Counted from the first letter of the stretch, positions 34,476 to 44,068 are shown. The stretch is DNA of 64,000 bases from Candidatus Synechococcus calcipolaris G9 (GCF_029582805.1 NZ_JAKKUT010000007.1:30172-94171), one strand, 5' to 3'. Numbers and translations are program-made. The notes: generated by a model from the sequence alone, not told the origin.

Positions 34476-35744
34476 CTAGAAAAATTCCGTGGCATCCCGT
34501 CGCGATCGCTGGGTGGGGATAAAGGCAAAGCCCTGGCTCAAAAAATAACTGGTGAGGGCAGCGGTGGTGACGAGGGGCATAATCGCCGTGTGGGAAATAA
34601 TCGTTAGGATGACAACCATACCCATGGGGCTTTTGACAATGGCCACCGAAATTGCTGCCATGGCACAAACGAGGGCCACCGCTAAGGGAATCGTGGGAAT
34701 AAGTTGATGGACGGCCATACCCAGACAGGCTCCGACAAAAAAGAGGGGAAAAACAACGCCGCCGCGAAAGCCACTATGGAGGCAAATACTGAGGGCAACG
34801 AGCTTAAAAAGGGCGATCGTCAGTAATAGGTGGGCACTAATCGTTGTCCCCTTGTCAATAATCATCTGGATCTCATGCTCACCATAAAACAGGGTAATGG
34901 GAAAAGCCATGGCAATGAGGCCGATCGCCGCACCACCTAGGGTAATGAGTAAAAGGGAATACCGCTGTAGGGGTTGTAAAAATCGCCCTAGGGCATGGTG
35001 AATTTGGATAAAAACAATGCCTAGGCCTGCCCCCACCGCCCCAAGGAAAATAGCGGACAAAATATCAATGGGACGGAGTTGATCATAGCTAGGAAACCGA
35101 TAAATCCCCCCAATGGTTTGGCCGGTGATCACCCGAAAGATGGCAAAGCCGCAAAACGAGGAGAGCAATGTGGGAATAATCGCTTCAAAAAATTCTAAAC
35201 TACGACGGTGGGGAACTTCGAGGACGAATAGGGCCGCTCCTAGGGGGGCAGAGAAAAAGACTCCCATGCCTGCCCCCATGCCACATAGGGTCAAAATACG
35301 TGTTTCCTGGGGATGAAGTTTCAGGCGATCGCCCAGCCAACTGCCCAGCCCGCCATTAATATCAATGAGGGGACTTTCCGGGCCGGCACTACTGCCAAAA
35401 ATCAAAGATAACCAGGAGGCCAGGGCCATGCCGGGAAGATGACGGTAGCTCAGTTTGCCATCGGTATGAATTTCTTCGACTGCGGTGGTGAGTCCTGCGG
35501 TGGCCCCAAAATATTTAACGGATAGCCCCACCAGTAGCCCTCCCAAGGCCGTTACTGCCCAGAGGTGGGGGAGCAAATGGGACCACTCTAAGGCTGTTGC
35601 TCGACCGGGGATGGTTCCCCAAAGAATCGTAAACCCGCCCTCTAGGGCCATGTAAAAGGCGGTGGCAACCAAGCCCCCTAGGACACCGACGATCAAGGCA
35701 TAGAACAGTAAATGACTATAGGATAATTTCGGGCGAATAGTCAT
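34476..35744 (-). CDS. ClC-family chloride channel-like protein
   Basis: The protein is 422 residues from the ATG at 35744. A longer frame to 35876 overlaps gpsA and is rejected. ClC selectivity-filter regions are present: GSSAGPESPL (helix N-terminus region, near residue 98), GVFFSAPLGAALFVLE near 145 and GFRGGVVFPLFF near 325. Against the Cl-/H+ exchanger ClC-ec1, the external gating glutamate just before GP is alanine, and the second of the paired internal glutamates is valine (FVLEV). Both residues needed for proton coupling are thus absent, which fits a channel rather than an exchanger. It lies 47 bases downstream of gpsA. Confidence 0.88.
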   Translation of the reverse strand: MTIRPKLSYSHLLFYALIVGVLGGLVATAFYMALEGGFTILWGTIPGRATALEWSHLLPHLWAVTALGGLLVGLSVKYFGATAGLTTAVEEIHTDGKLSYRHLPGMALASWLSLIFGSSAGPESPLIDINGGLGSWLGDRLKLHPQETRILTLCGMGAGMGVFFSAPLGAALFVLEVPHRRSLEFFEAIIPTLLSSFCGFAIFRVITGQTIGGIYRFPSYDQLRPIDILSAIFLGAVGAGLGIVFIQIHHALGRFLQPLQRYSLLLITLGGAAIGLIAMAFPITLFYGEHEIQMIIDKGTTISAHLLLTIALFKLVALSICLHSGFRGGVVFPLFFVGACLGMAVHQLIPTIPLAVALVCAMAAISVAIVKSPMGMVVILTIISHTAIMPLVTTAALTSYFLSQGFAFIPTQRSRRDATEFF

Positions 35745-35791
35745 GGTGATGTTTTTTTGTTTTTGCTCTGTATAGGGTATCTGGATTAAAC

Positions 35792-36727
35792 CTAGACTAC
35801 GTTTTGATAAACTTCTGGTTTGAAGGGACGCTCTAATAACTGGGCGATCGCCTCGGTGGGGGTCAAGGTTTGGCAAATGACTGCCGCAACAGCCGCCGTA
35901 ATCGGTATGGGTAATTGGTGGGTTTGGGCATAGTCCACTAAAACCAGGGCCGTATTTACCCCTTCAGCGGTGCCGATAATACTATCTAGGGCCGCGTCAA
36001 TGGTTTTTCCCTGGGACAAATGCCAGCCCACTTGGTAATTGCGACTGAGGGAACTGGTACAGGTGGCCAAGAGATCCCCAAGCCCTGAGAGTCCATAAAA
36101 CGTGGGCATTGTGCCGCCCCAGTGGGTTCCCACCCGCACTAATTCTAGTAATCCTCGGGTAATCAGGGCTGAGCGAGCATTCACCCCAAGCCCTAGGCCA
36201 TCATTCACGCCACAGGCAATGGCAATGACATTTTTGAAAATACCGCCCATTTCTACGCCCCGGAGATCGGGATTGGTATAAATGCGAAAGTGGGAACTGC
36301 CAAGGAGACTCTGCACCGATGCGGCTACCTCTAAATCGCCACCAACGACTGCGGCGGCGGGTAGACCCTGATTAATTTCAGTGGCCAGGTTGGGCCCGGA
36401 TAAAACCACTAGGGAATGCTCTGGTAGTAATGACTGCCAGATATCTGCGGCGGTGGCAGCGGTAGAGAGTTCCAGCCCCTTAGTTGCACTCACACAGATG
36501 ACGGACTTTGCCAGACCCAAAGCTTCTAGGGCGATCGCCTGACTGCGTACCGCCTTAATGGGCAAGGCTGACACCAATAGGTCAATACCATCCACCATAT
36601 CTTTGGTTATGGGCCCCTGGGAACGTTGCCAGCCGTGAACCTGACACCCCCGATCAGCCAATAGCCTAAACAGAGTTTGGCCCCAAGCCCCTAGACCCAG
36701 CAGTAGAACCCTGGGGAATGTGGCCAT
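35792..36727 (-). CDS. gpsA: NAD(P)H-dependent glycerol-3-phosphate dehydrogenase
   Basis: The 311-residue enzyme makes sn-glycerol-3-phosphate from dihydroxyacetone phosphate for phospholipid and galactolipid synthesis. The Rossmann motif LLLGLGAWGQTLFRLLA is at the N-terminus. SATKGLE, LSGPNLATEI and the catalytic-lysine region MGGIFKNVIAIACGV follow, then FYGLSGLGDLLATC-type residues near 220. The set is complete and the length normal. It leads a leftward series that continues with the ClC gene. Confidence 0.94.
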   Translation of the reverse strand: MATFPRVLLLGLGAWGQTLFRLLADRGCQVHGWQRSQGPITKDMVDGIDLLVSALPIKAVRSQAIALEALGLAKSVICVSATKGLELSTAATAADIWQSLLPEHSLVVLSGPNLATEINQGLPAAAVVGGDLEVAASVQSLLGSSHFRIYTNPDLRGVEMGGIFKNVIAIACGVNDGLGLGVNARSALITRGLLELVRVGTHWGGTMPTFYGLSGLGDLLATCTSSLSRNYQVGWHLSQGKTIDAALDSIIGTAEGVNTALVLVDYAQTHQLPIPITAAVAAVICQTLTPTEAIAQLLERPFKPEVYQNVV

Positions 36728-36748
36728 CTTAAGGTGGCTCCCTAACCC

Positions 36749-37096
36749 CTAGGGGGCCGTTGAGGTGGATGTTCCCTGGAACTGTTGTTGCTGTTGTTGA
36801 CGGAACAGTTCAGCCTGGGAGTTTAGATTTTCCATTTGATCGGCGGTCACTTCGTTGACATCCCGACCATCCAGTAAGCGCATTTGATTGATGAGGCCGG
36901 GCATGGAGAAGCTGGGGCCGCCACTGCCATTATTGAGAACATTGCTGAGATCATTGGAGGTATTATTTTGTTGCCACCCCTCCATGGGATTGGGAGTTCC
37001 TGCCCCTGCGGTTTGCGCCAATGCTGAACTGGGGACACAGAGACATCCTAGACTGACCAGACTTAAGCCGATTAGAAGTTGTTGCTTGACTGACAT
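36749..37096 (-). CDS. Exported small protein, unknown function
   Basis: The 115-residue protein has a clear signal peptide (LLIGLSLVSLGCLCVPSSALA, cleavage likely before QTAGA). The mature part is Asn-, Gly- and Gln-rich, with a glutamine run near residue 100. It probably resides in the periplasm or at the cell surface. It lies 21 bases upstream of gpsA in the same direction. No known family is recognised. Confidence 0.6.
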   Translation of the reverse strand: MSVKQQLLIGLSLVSLGCLCVPSSALAQTAGAGTPNPMEGWQQNNTSNDLSNVLNNGSGGPSFSMPGLINQMRLLDGRDVNEVTADQMENLNSQAELFRQQQQQQFQGTSTSTAP

Positions 37097-37240
37097 ATCA
37101 CACCTCGCACTCAGAGTACTTCAGTCGCTAATAATTAACTAGTCGCTAATACTTGAACCTTACCCCTAGTTTAGGGTGATTTTTCCCAGATGCCAAACGA
37201 TCGCCCAGAATCCCTAAAACAATGCGCTCACCCTAGGGTT

Positions 37241-38209
37241 TCACTCTCTTGATGCATTGTCCGGGGACGGGTCAGAAAAGCCATAGCGATCGCGGACGAG
37301 GTAGAGAGGTCGCCCCTTGACTTCTTCATAGATCCGTCCTAGATACTCCCCCATAATTCCTAGGGTTAAAAGCTGAACTCCGCCCATAAACAGTACGGCC
37401 ACCATCAAGGAGGGATATCCCGGTAAATCCACCCCATAGATGAGAGTACGCAACACCAACCAAAAGGCATAGAGGAGGGCAATGGTGGAAATACACAGAC
37501 CAATATAGATCCACACTTGCAGGGGCTTGACACTAAAGGAAAAGATGGCATTCAAGGCAAAATTCCACAACTGCCAATAACTCCACTTTGTCTGGCCCCG
37601 ATGACGGCGGGGGCGATCGAAATACACCGCCGTCTGGCGAAACCCCACCCAGGTAAACAGGCCTTTCATAAACCGATTTCGTTCCGGCATTTGCCGAAGG
37701 GCATCCACAACCCGCCGATCCATCAGGCGAAAGTCCCCCGTATTAGCGGGTATGGGAACGGCACTGATCCAGCCCAAAACTTGATAAAATCCGTGGGCCG
37801 TCAATCGCTTTAACCAATTCTCCTGGCGACGCAGGCGAGTGCCATAGACCACATCAAAACCCTGTCGCCATAGTTCCACCATTTCCCCTAAGACTTCCGG
37901 TGGATCCTGGAGATCCGCATCTAGGGGAACCACGGCTTGGCCACAACTGTGATCAATGCCAGCGGTGAGGGCAATGTCTTTACCAAAATTGCGGGATAGG
38001 CTAATGACTTTTAAGGGGGGATGGCGATGGTGGTAGGTCAGCAAACGAGCAAGGGTATCATCCCGACTGCCATCATTGACACAAATGACTTCATAGCTGA
38101 GGGAGAGGGTCTCTAAACTTTGGAACAAACGCTCAAAGAGATTCTCCAGGTTGGTGGCTTCGTTGTAGCAGGGAATGATGATCGACAATAGGGGCACAGG
38201 ACTGACCAT
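37241..38209 (-). CDS. Membrane-anchored glycosyltransferase family 2 (dolichyl/undecaprenyl-phosphate sugar synthase-like)
   Basis: The 322-residue protein has the GT2 catalytic domain with SIIIPCYNEATNLENLF, CVNDGSRDDTLARL and PLDADLQDPPEVL. Two C-terminal helices follow near residues 235-300. The layout matches GtrB/DPM1-type enzymes that load a sugar onto a polyprenyl phosphate at the inner membrane. The acceptor site region RMPERNRFMKGLFTWVGF-like is present. The sugar is unknown. The gene is separated from its neighbours by 140-180 bases. Confidence 0.88.
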   Translation of the reverse strand: MVSPVPLLSIIIPCYNEATNLENLFERLFQSLETLSLSYEVICVNDGSRDDTLARLLTYHHRHPPLKVISLSRNFGKDIALTAGIDHSCGQAVVPLDADLQDPPEVLGEMVELWRQGFDVVYGTRLRRQENWLKRLTAHGFYQVLGWISAVPIPANTGDFRLMDRRVVDALRQMPERNRFMKGLFTWVGFRQTAVYFDRPRRHRGQTKWSYWQLWNFALNAIFSFSVKPLQVWIYIGLCISTIALLYAFWLVLRTLIYGVDLPGYPSLMVAVLFMGGVQLLTLGIMGEYLGRIYEEVKGRPLYLVRDRYGFSDPSPDNASRE

Positions 38210-38389
38210 TCATCCTCCAGCAAGATAACACCCTATGGACGATTTTAGGATAAACCCTGGGGCCAGCAATCCCATTCCCCGGCTGGAATTTGGGGTTGGA
38301 ATAAAACTTCAGATTTTTTTGCTTGCATTTCGTCGTCAACATGCAGAGAATACTCCTACAGGTTCCGTACAGGTTACTGAGGATGGGGA

Positions 38390-38836
38390 GTGAGTCATAC
38401 ATTTTTGGTGGATGTGGGTCGATGGCTTTTACAGGGGCAGTGGCGCGGTGGCGATCGCCCGCCCATCGATGTAACGGGTAAGATACTTGTCACCTATAGC
38501 CAGGATGATTGGTTTGTGATGGCGGCTAAATTGAGCTATGCCGACACTGAACAACCGGATATCGTGCTGCAATACCGAGGCAAATTAGCCCTCAATGATC
38601 AGACCTATACATTTATTCTTCAGCACAGTGCCTTAGGTCGTCTGGAAGGAGAAGGCTGGATTGGGGAGCAGTCGATTGTGCAGCGGTTTTGGCTATTGGG
38701 GGATACAAAGCGGCGGGGTGGTTTTGAAAATTTGTGGCGGTTAAATGACAATGAATATTTTATTTCCAGCGGCTTGACCACTGGCCACAAACTCACTGAC
38801 CTGATGGAAGCCACCTTAAAACGGGTGTCAACCTAA
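38390..38836 (+). CDS. Conserved cyanobacterial-type protein, unknown function
   Basis: The 148-residue protein begins at a GTG (38390). It is mostly beta-strand-like with regularly spaced aromatic and charged residues (YRGKLALNDQTYTFILQHS, VQRFWLLGDTKRRGGFENLW), suggesting a lipocalin-like or beta-barrel ligand-binding fold. There is no signal peptide. I do not recognise a named family. Confidence 0.6.
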   Translation: MSHTFLVDVGRWLLQGQWRGGDRPPIDVTGKILVTYSQDDWFVMAAKLSYADTEQPDIVLQYRGKLALNDQTYTFILQHSALGRLEGEGWIGEQSIVQRFWLLGDTKRRGGFENLWRLNDNEYFISSGLTTGHKLTDLMEATLKRVST

Positions 38837-38944
38837 TGGCAATATGAATGACAACATTAGGAGAATAACAGTGAGATAATAAAGGTATAGCGATCCCAAG
38901 GCCCCGCTGCCCTAAACACCCGCAAGAATAAGGGAGGGAGAGTC

Positions 38945-39160
38945 ATGCTCATCATGTTGACAGAAAATCAGCTGCTTTACCCGGAGCAGGTGTGTCCCAA
39001 TTGTCTATGGGCCGATGGTCAGGGTCAGCCCCGTTGGCATAAGGATCAATTGCGCTGTGGTGCCCCCATTGGCTGTACCGGCGATCGCATCTGTAAACAA
39101 TTTCGCTGTCAGATGGGATTTCGCTTGGCCCAAATTAACGAGATGCCCGTTACCCTATAG
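38945..39160 (+). CDS. Small cysteine-rich protein, possible metal binder
   Basis: The protein is 71 residues from the ATG at 38945 (a second ATG at 38954 is possible). Six cysteines appear in CPNC, RCGAPIGC and CKQFRC. The first two pairs resemble a zinc ribbon, but spacing is unusual. It has no hydrophobic helix. It precedes the Tic20 gene by 30 bases on the same strand. Function is unknown. Confidence 0.55.
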   Translation: MLIMLTENQLLYPEQVCPNCLWADGQGQPRWHKDQLRCGAPIGCTGDRICKQFRCQMGFRLAQINEMPVTL

Positions 39161-39190
39161 AAAAGGAATCATAACATTGGGGATTTTATT

Positions 39191-39664
39191 GTGACGTGGC
39201 GTGGTCTTGCTTCAGTTCCGGATCGAATCTTTTCGTCGTTGGCCTATTTATTGCCCTTATTTTATGTCATGCCCTTTGGCAGTTCCCTTTTTGCCATGTT
39301 TCCACCTCTGCAAGTGCTTTATCTGGCTGTTTTACCCATTGCGGTGGTCTATTCTATTCCCTTTGCCAGTTTGATTGTCTTTATGGTGCTGTACCTTTTA
39401 GTTGTGCGAAATAGCCGCATTAGTATGTTCATTCGCTACAACACGATGCAGGCCTTGCTCATGGGGATTGCCATCTTTTTAATTCAATTGGTGCAGATGT
39501 TGCTGGGGCGGATTGATCCCCTGCAATTTCTGATGCAGGTTTTATCAAATTTTGTCTTTATTGGTGTATTAGCGGCGGTGATTTTCGCGGTAATCCAATG
39601 TATTCGCGGCATCTTTCCAGAATTACCCACCCTATCCGATGCGACGAAAAGCCAGGTATTCTAA
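39191..39664 (+). CDS. Tic20 family membrane protein
   Basis: The 157-residue protein starts at a GTG (39191) and has four hydrophobic helices. The opening DRIFSSLAYLLPLFYVMPFG and the SRISMFIRYNTMQALLM segment between helices 3 and 4 match the Tic20/Ycf60 family. In plastids Tic20 is a core inner-envelope translocon subunit; the cyanobacterial role is not settled. The length is typical for the bacterial form. Confidence 0.85.
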   Translation: MTWRGLASVPDRIFSSLAYLLPLFYVMPFGSSLFAMFPPLQVLYLAVLPIAVVYSIPFASLIVFMVLYLLVVRNSRISMFIRYNTMQALLMGIAIFLIQLVQMLLGRIDPLQFLMQVLSNFVFIGVLAAVIFAVIQCIRGIFPELPTLSDATKSQVF

Positions 39665-39801
39665 AGGATTGAGCCTAAAGGACTGAGGTTGATAAAGGGG
39701 AATTCTATGGGCCAAGGGACTGGGCTAGGGTGCAAGAGTGCAGGGGCGATCGCTCCTATGAGAAACAGCATATATTGTTCCAATTCTAGCCATGGACATC
39801 T

Positions 39802-42800
39802 GTGATCCATACTATGGCAGAGAATAGGGCTACCCTGGAATTGCGGGCCACTGACGGTACGATCCAAACCCTCGTCCTAGAGGGGGAGCGGACGTTCATC
39901 GGTCAGGGAGCAGATAATCAAATTGTTTTGATCGAGGAAGGCATTTCTCGCCACCATGCCTGCATTTTGTTTAAGGACAGTGAATATGCCCTCGTGGATA
40001 TGGGCAGTGCCCAGGGAACCCTGCTGAACCAGGTTAAACTACGGCCGCGGCAGCCAGCCCGTCTCAATGCCGGCGATCGCCTGCACATTGGTACCTACGA
40101 AGCCATCTTTCAACTTAGTTTAGTCAATGATTTAGTCAGTGATTCAGCCAGTGAGGCCTCAAATACCCACTTGCCTGGAACGGTGGTGATGGGGGCAACG
40201 GCAACCCCAATGCTTCAGGTGGCCACACCCCAATGGCTCCAGGAATTTCCCCTCAAACAAGATAACATTCTCTTCGGCCGTGATCCCCAGGCAGATATTG
40301 CGGTGGATCATGGCCTAGTGTCCTATCACCATGCCCGTCTCGAACGGGAGGGCGATCGCTACCGCATTATCGATCAAGGCAGTAAGAATGGCCTATGGCT
40401 GCGGGGAGTGCGGGTCACGGATCACCTCCTGGAACCGGGGGATGTCCTTCGGATTGGCGAGGTTCTCACCCTGACCTACCTTTTGGTTGCCTCAACCCAA
40501 GTCTCAGAACACACCGCCCCCCTCAATCTTCGCCATCGTCGCTGTCTCACCTTGGGCCGAGATCCGGCCAATGATACGGTGCTGGATCATCCCGTGGTAT
40601 CCCGTTTCCATGCCCAAGTGGAATTGGTCGAGGGTCAATGGCAGCTTCAGGATCTCGACGCCGCCAATGGAACCTATCTCAATAATCGCCGAGTTCACAA
40701 AGACAAACCCCTGGCCATCTACGGCGGTGATGTGATTCGTATTGGCCCCTATAGTCTTGTTTTTAGTCCCGATGAAACGATTGTTCCCCATAACGATAGT
40801 GGCAATTTACGCTTGGATGCCATTCATTTAAGTAAAGTCACCCCCAAGGGAGCGCGGCTCCTTCAGGATATTTCCCTATCCATTTTGCCCCGGGAATTTG
40901 TGGCCATTGTCGGCGGTAGTGGGGCCGGGAAGTCTACCCTGCTGGATGCCTTAAATGGTTTTCGCCCGGCAACCGGTGGCACCGTTCTCGTCAATGGCTA
41001 TGATCTGTATCGCAATTTCAATGCCTATCGCACCCAGATTGGCTATGTGCCCCAGGATGACATTATCCATCCCGAACTCACCGTGGCCCAGGCCCTCGAC
41101 TATGCGGCCCAATTGCGCCTGCCCGCCGATACCTCCCTCCAGGAACGGCAAAAACAAGTCAATAAGGTGCTGGACGACCTAGCACTGATTCCCCGCCGCC
41201 ATGTCCCCGTTAAAAGCTTGAGTGGGGGGCAACGGAAGCGGGTATCCATTGGCGTAGAACTATTGACTCGACCCAGTTTATTTTTCCTAGACGAAGCCAC
41301 CTCTGGGTTAGATCCGGGCACGGAAACCCAAATGATGCAGCTTTTGCGCAAACTGGCGGATCAAGGGCGTACCGTGTTGCTGATTACCCATGCCACTAAA
41401 AATGTGATGATGTGCGATTTGGTGGTGTTTTTAGCGCGGGGTGGCTATTTAGCCTATTTTGGGCCGCCGGATCAGGCCTTGCCTTATTTTGGTGTCCAGG
41501 ATTTTGATGAGATTTATCTGAAAATTGAAGATGAACCCAATGCCGAAAAATGGCAACATCGCTATGGCCAGTCCCGACTCTATCAAGACTACGTGGGCGA
41601 TCGCCAGCGGCCCCTAGAAATTGATACCCAGGCCAGTCGCCAAATCAATGAAAAACGACAACCTCCCCCCATCCCCAATACGGGCATTTCCGGCTGGCGA
41701 CAGTGGCTCATTTTAACCCAACGGAATCTTTCAATTTTGACCCAGGATCGGGCGGCAATGATATTGATGTTGCTCCTAGCTCCAGTACTGGGACTGTTAG
41801 ATTTTGTACTCTGGAAACCCAATATTCTTGATGCCGATCAGGGAGATGCCGGCCAGGCCTTCACCATGGCCTTTGTGGCGGTTTTGATTGCCGTTATGGT
41901 GGGCAGCCTAACGACGATGCGGGAAATTGTCAAAGAGACGGAGATCTATCGGCGGGAACGGATGGTCGGGCTACAAATTTGGCCTTATATTTTCTCTAAG
42001 CTTGGGCCCTCCTTTTGTTTAGCCCTCTATCAAGCGGCCGTGTTCCTTGGTCTAAAACTATTAGCGGTGCGGCTAGAGACCCCCCCGGAGGCGATCGCTG
42101 GGTTGTTTTTCACCCTCTTTTTAACCACCTTTGGCGGCATGATCATGGGCCTCTTAGTCTCAGCCCTATCACCGACCCAAACCGTTGCCCCCCTCCTGGC
42201 TATTTTATTTTTAGTGCCTCAAATTACCTTTGCCGGTGCCATTATTCCCCTCAAGGATCTCGGTATCCCTGGGCGACTCATTAGTGATCTGACTCTGACC
42301 CGCTGGAGCTACGCCAATTTTGTCTCCTTGGTGGGTTTTGGCCGGGATGTGGTTGAAGATCCCTGCTGGCAACTGCCTAAATCCGATCGGGAGAACCTGG
42401 GCGATCGCGATAAAACCACCTGCCCCTGCCTAGGGGAAAATCTATTTAGTCAGTGCAACTTTCCCGGTGTTCGCAAAGAATACGACCCTGCTGTTCGCCA
42501 ACCTGAACCCAGCCAGCCGGAGGAACCGGGAGATGCACCGGCATTACCGGAGAGTATTTTTGACTTTGATGATACCTATCGTGAGAATGTGGAAGCCTAT
42601 AATCAGCGGGTTAAGGACTATCAGGCCGCCATGGATCAATGGCAAGACGAATTTGCCGAGTGGAAAGAAAAACGTGGCCGGGCGATCGCCAGTGGAGAAG
42701 CCCTCATCGATCGCTTTTGGAGTCTCCAATCCCATACCTTTGAAGCCAATCTACTCATGAACTGGTTGCGATTGGGGGGCATTGTCACCATTATGTTGCT

Positions 42801-42840
42801 TCTGGTCGGTTGGTTTCAAAAACGCAAAGATATTCTCTAG
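39802..42840 (+). CDS. Triple-FHA ABC transporter, ATPase and ABC2 permease fused (ABCG-like)
   Basis: The protein is about 1012 residues (GTG at 39802; ATG at 39814 is an alternative). Three FHA domains come first, with GISRHHACIL near residue 52, LVSYHHARLE near 171 and VVSRFHAQVE near 262. An ABCG-type ATPase follows: Walker A GGSGAGKST near 370, LSGGQRKRVSIGVELL near 473 and FFLDEATSGLD. About six helices of an ABC2 permease come from residue ~640. A long charged soluble loop (about 860-980) lies before the last helix. FHA domains bind phosphothreonine, so activity is probably controlled by Ser/Thr kinases. The substrate is unknown. Confidence 0.9.
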   Translation: MIHTMAENRATLELRATDGTIQTLVLEGERTFIGQGADNQIVLIEEGISRHHACILFKDSEYALVDMGSAQGTLLNQVKLRPRQPARLNAGDRLHIGTYEAIFQLSLVNDLVSDSASEASNTHLPGTVVMGATATPMLQVATPQWLQEFPLKQDNILFGRDPQADIAVDHGLVSYHHARLEREGDRYRIIDQGSKNGLWLRGVRVTDHLLEPGDVLRIGEVLTLTYLLVASTQVSEHTAPLNLRHRRCLTLGRDPANDTVLDHPVVSRFHAQVELVEGQWQLQDLDAANGTYLNNRRVHKDKPLAIYGGDVIRIGPYSLVFSPDETIVPHNDSGNLRLDAIHLSKVTPKGARLLQDISLSILPREFVAIVGGSGAGKSTLLDALNGFRPATGGTVLVNGYDLYRNFNAYRTQIGYVPQDDIIHPELTVAQALDYAAQLRLPADTSLQERQKQVNKVLDDLALIPRRHVPVKSLSGGQRKRVSIGVELLTRPSLFFLDEATSGLDPGTETQMMQLLRKLADQGRTVLLITHATKNVMMCDLVVFLARGGYLAYFGPPDQALPYFGVQDFDEIYLKIEDEPNAEKWQHRYGQSRLYQDYVGDRQRPLEIDTQASRQINEKRQPPPIPNTGISGWRQWLILTQRNLSILTQDRAAMILMLLLAPVLGLLDFVLWKPNILDADQGDAGQAFTMAFVAVLIAVMVGSLTTMREIVKETEIYRRERMVGLQIWPYIFSKLGPSFCLALYQAAVFLGLKLLAVRLETPPEAIAGLFFTLFLTTFGGMIMGLLVSALSPTQTVAPLLAILFLVPQITFAGAIIPLKDLGIPGRLISDLTLTRWSYANFVSLVGFGRDVVEDPCWQLPKSDRENLGDRDKTTCPCLGENLFSQCNFPGVRKEYDPAVRQPEPSQPEEPGDAPALPESIFDFDDTYRENVEAYNQRVKDYQAAMDQWQDEFAEWKEKRGRAIASGEALIDRFWSLQSHTFEANLLMNWLRLGGIVTIMLLLVGWFQKRKDIL

Positions 42841-42944
42841 CTGAACGTTAGGCATATACGGACTATTGTCCTTAGGATCCAAAGACTCAAGCTCAGGGTC
42901 ATTCCTTACTTAACAAAATCATTGTTGCTCTAGGGTTTTTCATC

Positions 42945-43472
42945 TCACAGTAAATCCGCAATTCCCTCTGGAAAATTATAATCAAAAAGCTGCTCCAGGG
43001 TATAGGGGCATTCATCTGGAAAAGCGACATAGGTCAATGGCGTTTCTAAAACCACCAAATCCAAACCCACAAGAAATCCCCGACTCAGAGCCTCTGGTAT
43101 ATAGGGTTTCAAACTGGGATTATCCAGTAACAACTCTTGGATATCTCGCCGTTGACCCCGAATTGTGACTTGCCAACTGCGACTTCGTTTTTCTGATTGA
43201 TACTGCCACTTGAGCAAATGCCCAATCAATATCCCTAGCCGACTCTTTAACTCTTGTCGCTGTTGTCGCCCCAAGGCTTCAATTTCCTCGCTCAAGTTAA
43301 TAATGTCTAACTCCGTAAATTGACCCCTTCGCAATAGCCTGGCCTGATTCTGTGTCCACCCATAGAAATCCGTTTCATAATCCTGGCCGGACTGGGGGCT
43401 TCCTTTAGCCATAGCTACAGTTTTGGCTTCTCCCTCTGTGTCTTGCAACGAATCTACTTTAGGCATCGGCAT
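42945..43472 (-). CDS. DUF29 family protein
   Basis: The protein is 175 residues from the ATG at 43472, which overlaps the Uma2 stop codon as TGATG; a GTG one codon upstream is also possible. The DUF29 core is visible from about residue 33: YETDFYGWTQNQARLLRRG, LSEEIEALGRQQRQEL and LLKWQYQ. DUF29 is widespread and multi-copy in cyanobacteria, and its function is unknown. The ~30-residue N-terminal extension is low-complexity. It is translationally coupled to the Uma2 gene. Confidence 0.85.
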   Translation of the reverse strand: MPMPKVDSLQDTEGEAKTVAMAKGSPQSGQDYETDFYGWTQNQARLLRRGQFTELDIINLSEEIEALGRQQRQELKSRLGILIGHLLKWQYQSEKRSRSWQVTIRGQRRDIQELLLDNPSLKPYIPEALSRGFLVGLDLVVLETPLTYVAFPDECPYTLEQLFDYNFPEGIADLL

Positions 43473-44068
43473 CACAGTTCCCCCACAGACTCATAAAGAT
43501 CAACTAGGGCAACTTCAACCCCAACAGAGACTAAATTGATCTTGGCATCTAATCCACTGTGGTCAGAAAACAACCATTGATGATCCGCCTGTTTCACAAA
43601 TTGCTCCCCATAGGGCCTGGTCTGGTCAATGACCAAATATTCCTGAAACGTGGGAATCGTCCGATAGGCGGCAAACTTATCCCCTCGGTCATAGGCACTG
43701 GTTGAGTCGGACAACACTTCTGCAATCAATAGGGGATTGGTGACGGTATCCTTGCGATTTTCTTGCAGTATCACTGGATCGGCCATCACCATCACATCAG
43801 GATAGGTATAAACCTGCAACTCTGGAACCCACAACCGTTGATCCGTAATGAAAACACTGTAGGGTTTCTTCCGTAAACTAGTCCATAACACGGCATACAA
43901 TGACCCAACAACCTTATTGTGTTCAGGTGTGCCTCCGGTCATGCAAATGATTTCTCCATTACGGTATTCACGGCGGATGCCATCCATTACTTCCGACTCA
44001 GCTTCTAGGGCTAAGTAATCCTCAATGGTATAAAGAGGTTTTGATAGCTTTGCTAACATCTTCGTCAA
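43472..44068 (-). CDS. Uma2 family (PD-(D/E)XK nuclease-like) protein
   Basis: The 198-residue protein has the Uma2 fold: YTIEDYLALEAES at the N-terminus, EYRNGEIICMTGGTPEHN, the metal-site Asp in TYPDVMVMADP, and Glu in LLIAEVLSDSTSAYDRGDKFAAYR with a downstream Lys. These residues form an apparently intact PD-(D/E)XK site. The start is a TTG at 44068, favoured by an AGGAG seven bases upstream; an ATG at 44059 would be 16 bases from it. Uma2 proteins are abundant in cyanobacteria, proposed nucleases of mobile origin. Function is unproven. Confidence 0.85.
   Translation of the reverse strand: MTKMLAKLSKPLYTIEDYLALEAESEVMDGIRREYRNGEIICMTGGTPEHNKVVGSLYAVLWTSLRKKPYSVFITDQRLWVPELQVYTYPDVMVMADPVILQENRKDTVTNPLLIAEVLSDSTSAYDRGDKFAAYRTIPTFQEYLVIDQTRPYGEQFVKQADHQWLFSDHSGLDAKINLVSVGVEVALVDLYESVGEL

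Noticed and set aside
35745..35876. N-terminal extension of the ClC gene
   Set aside because: It overlaps the end of gpsA by 85 bases. The ATG at 35744 places the first helix at the normal distance.
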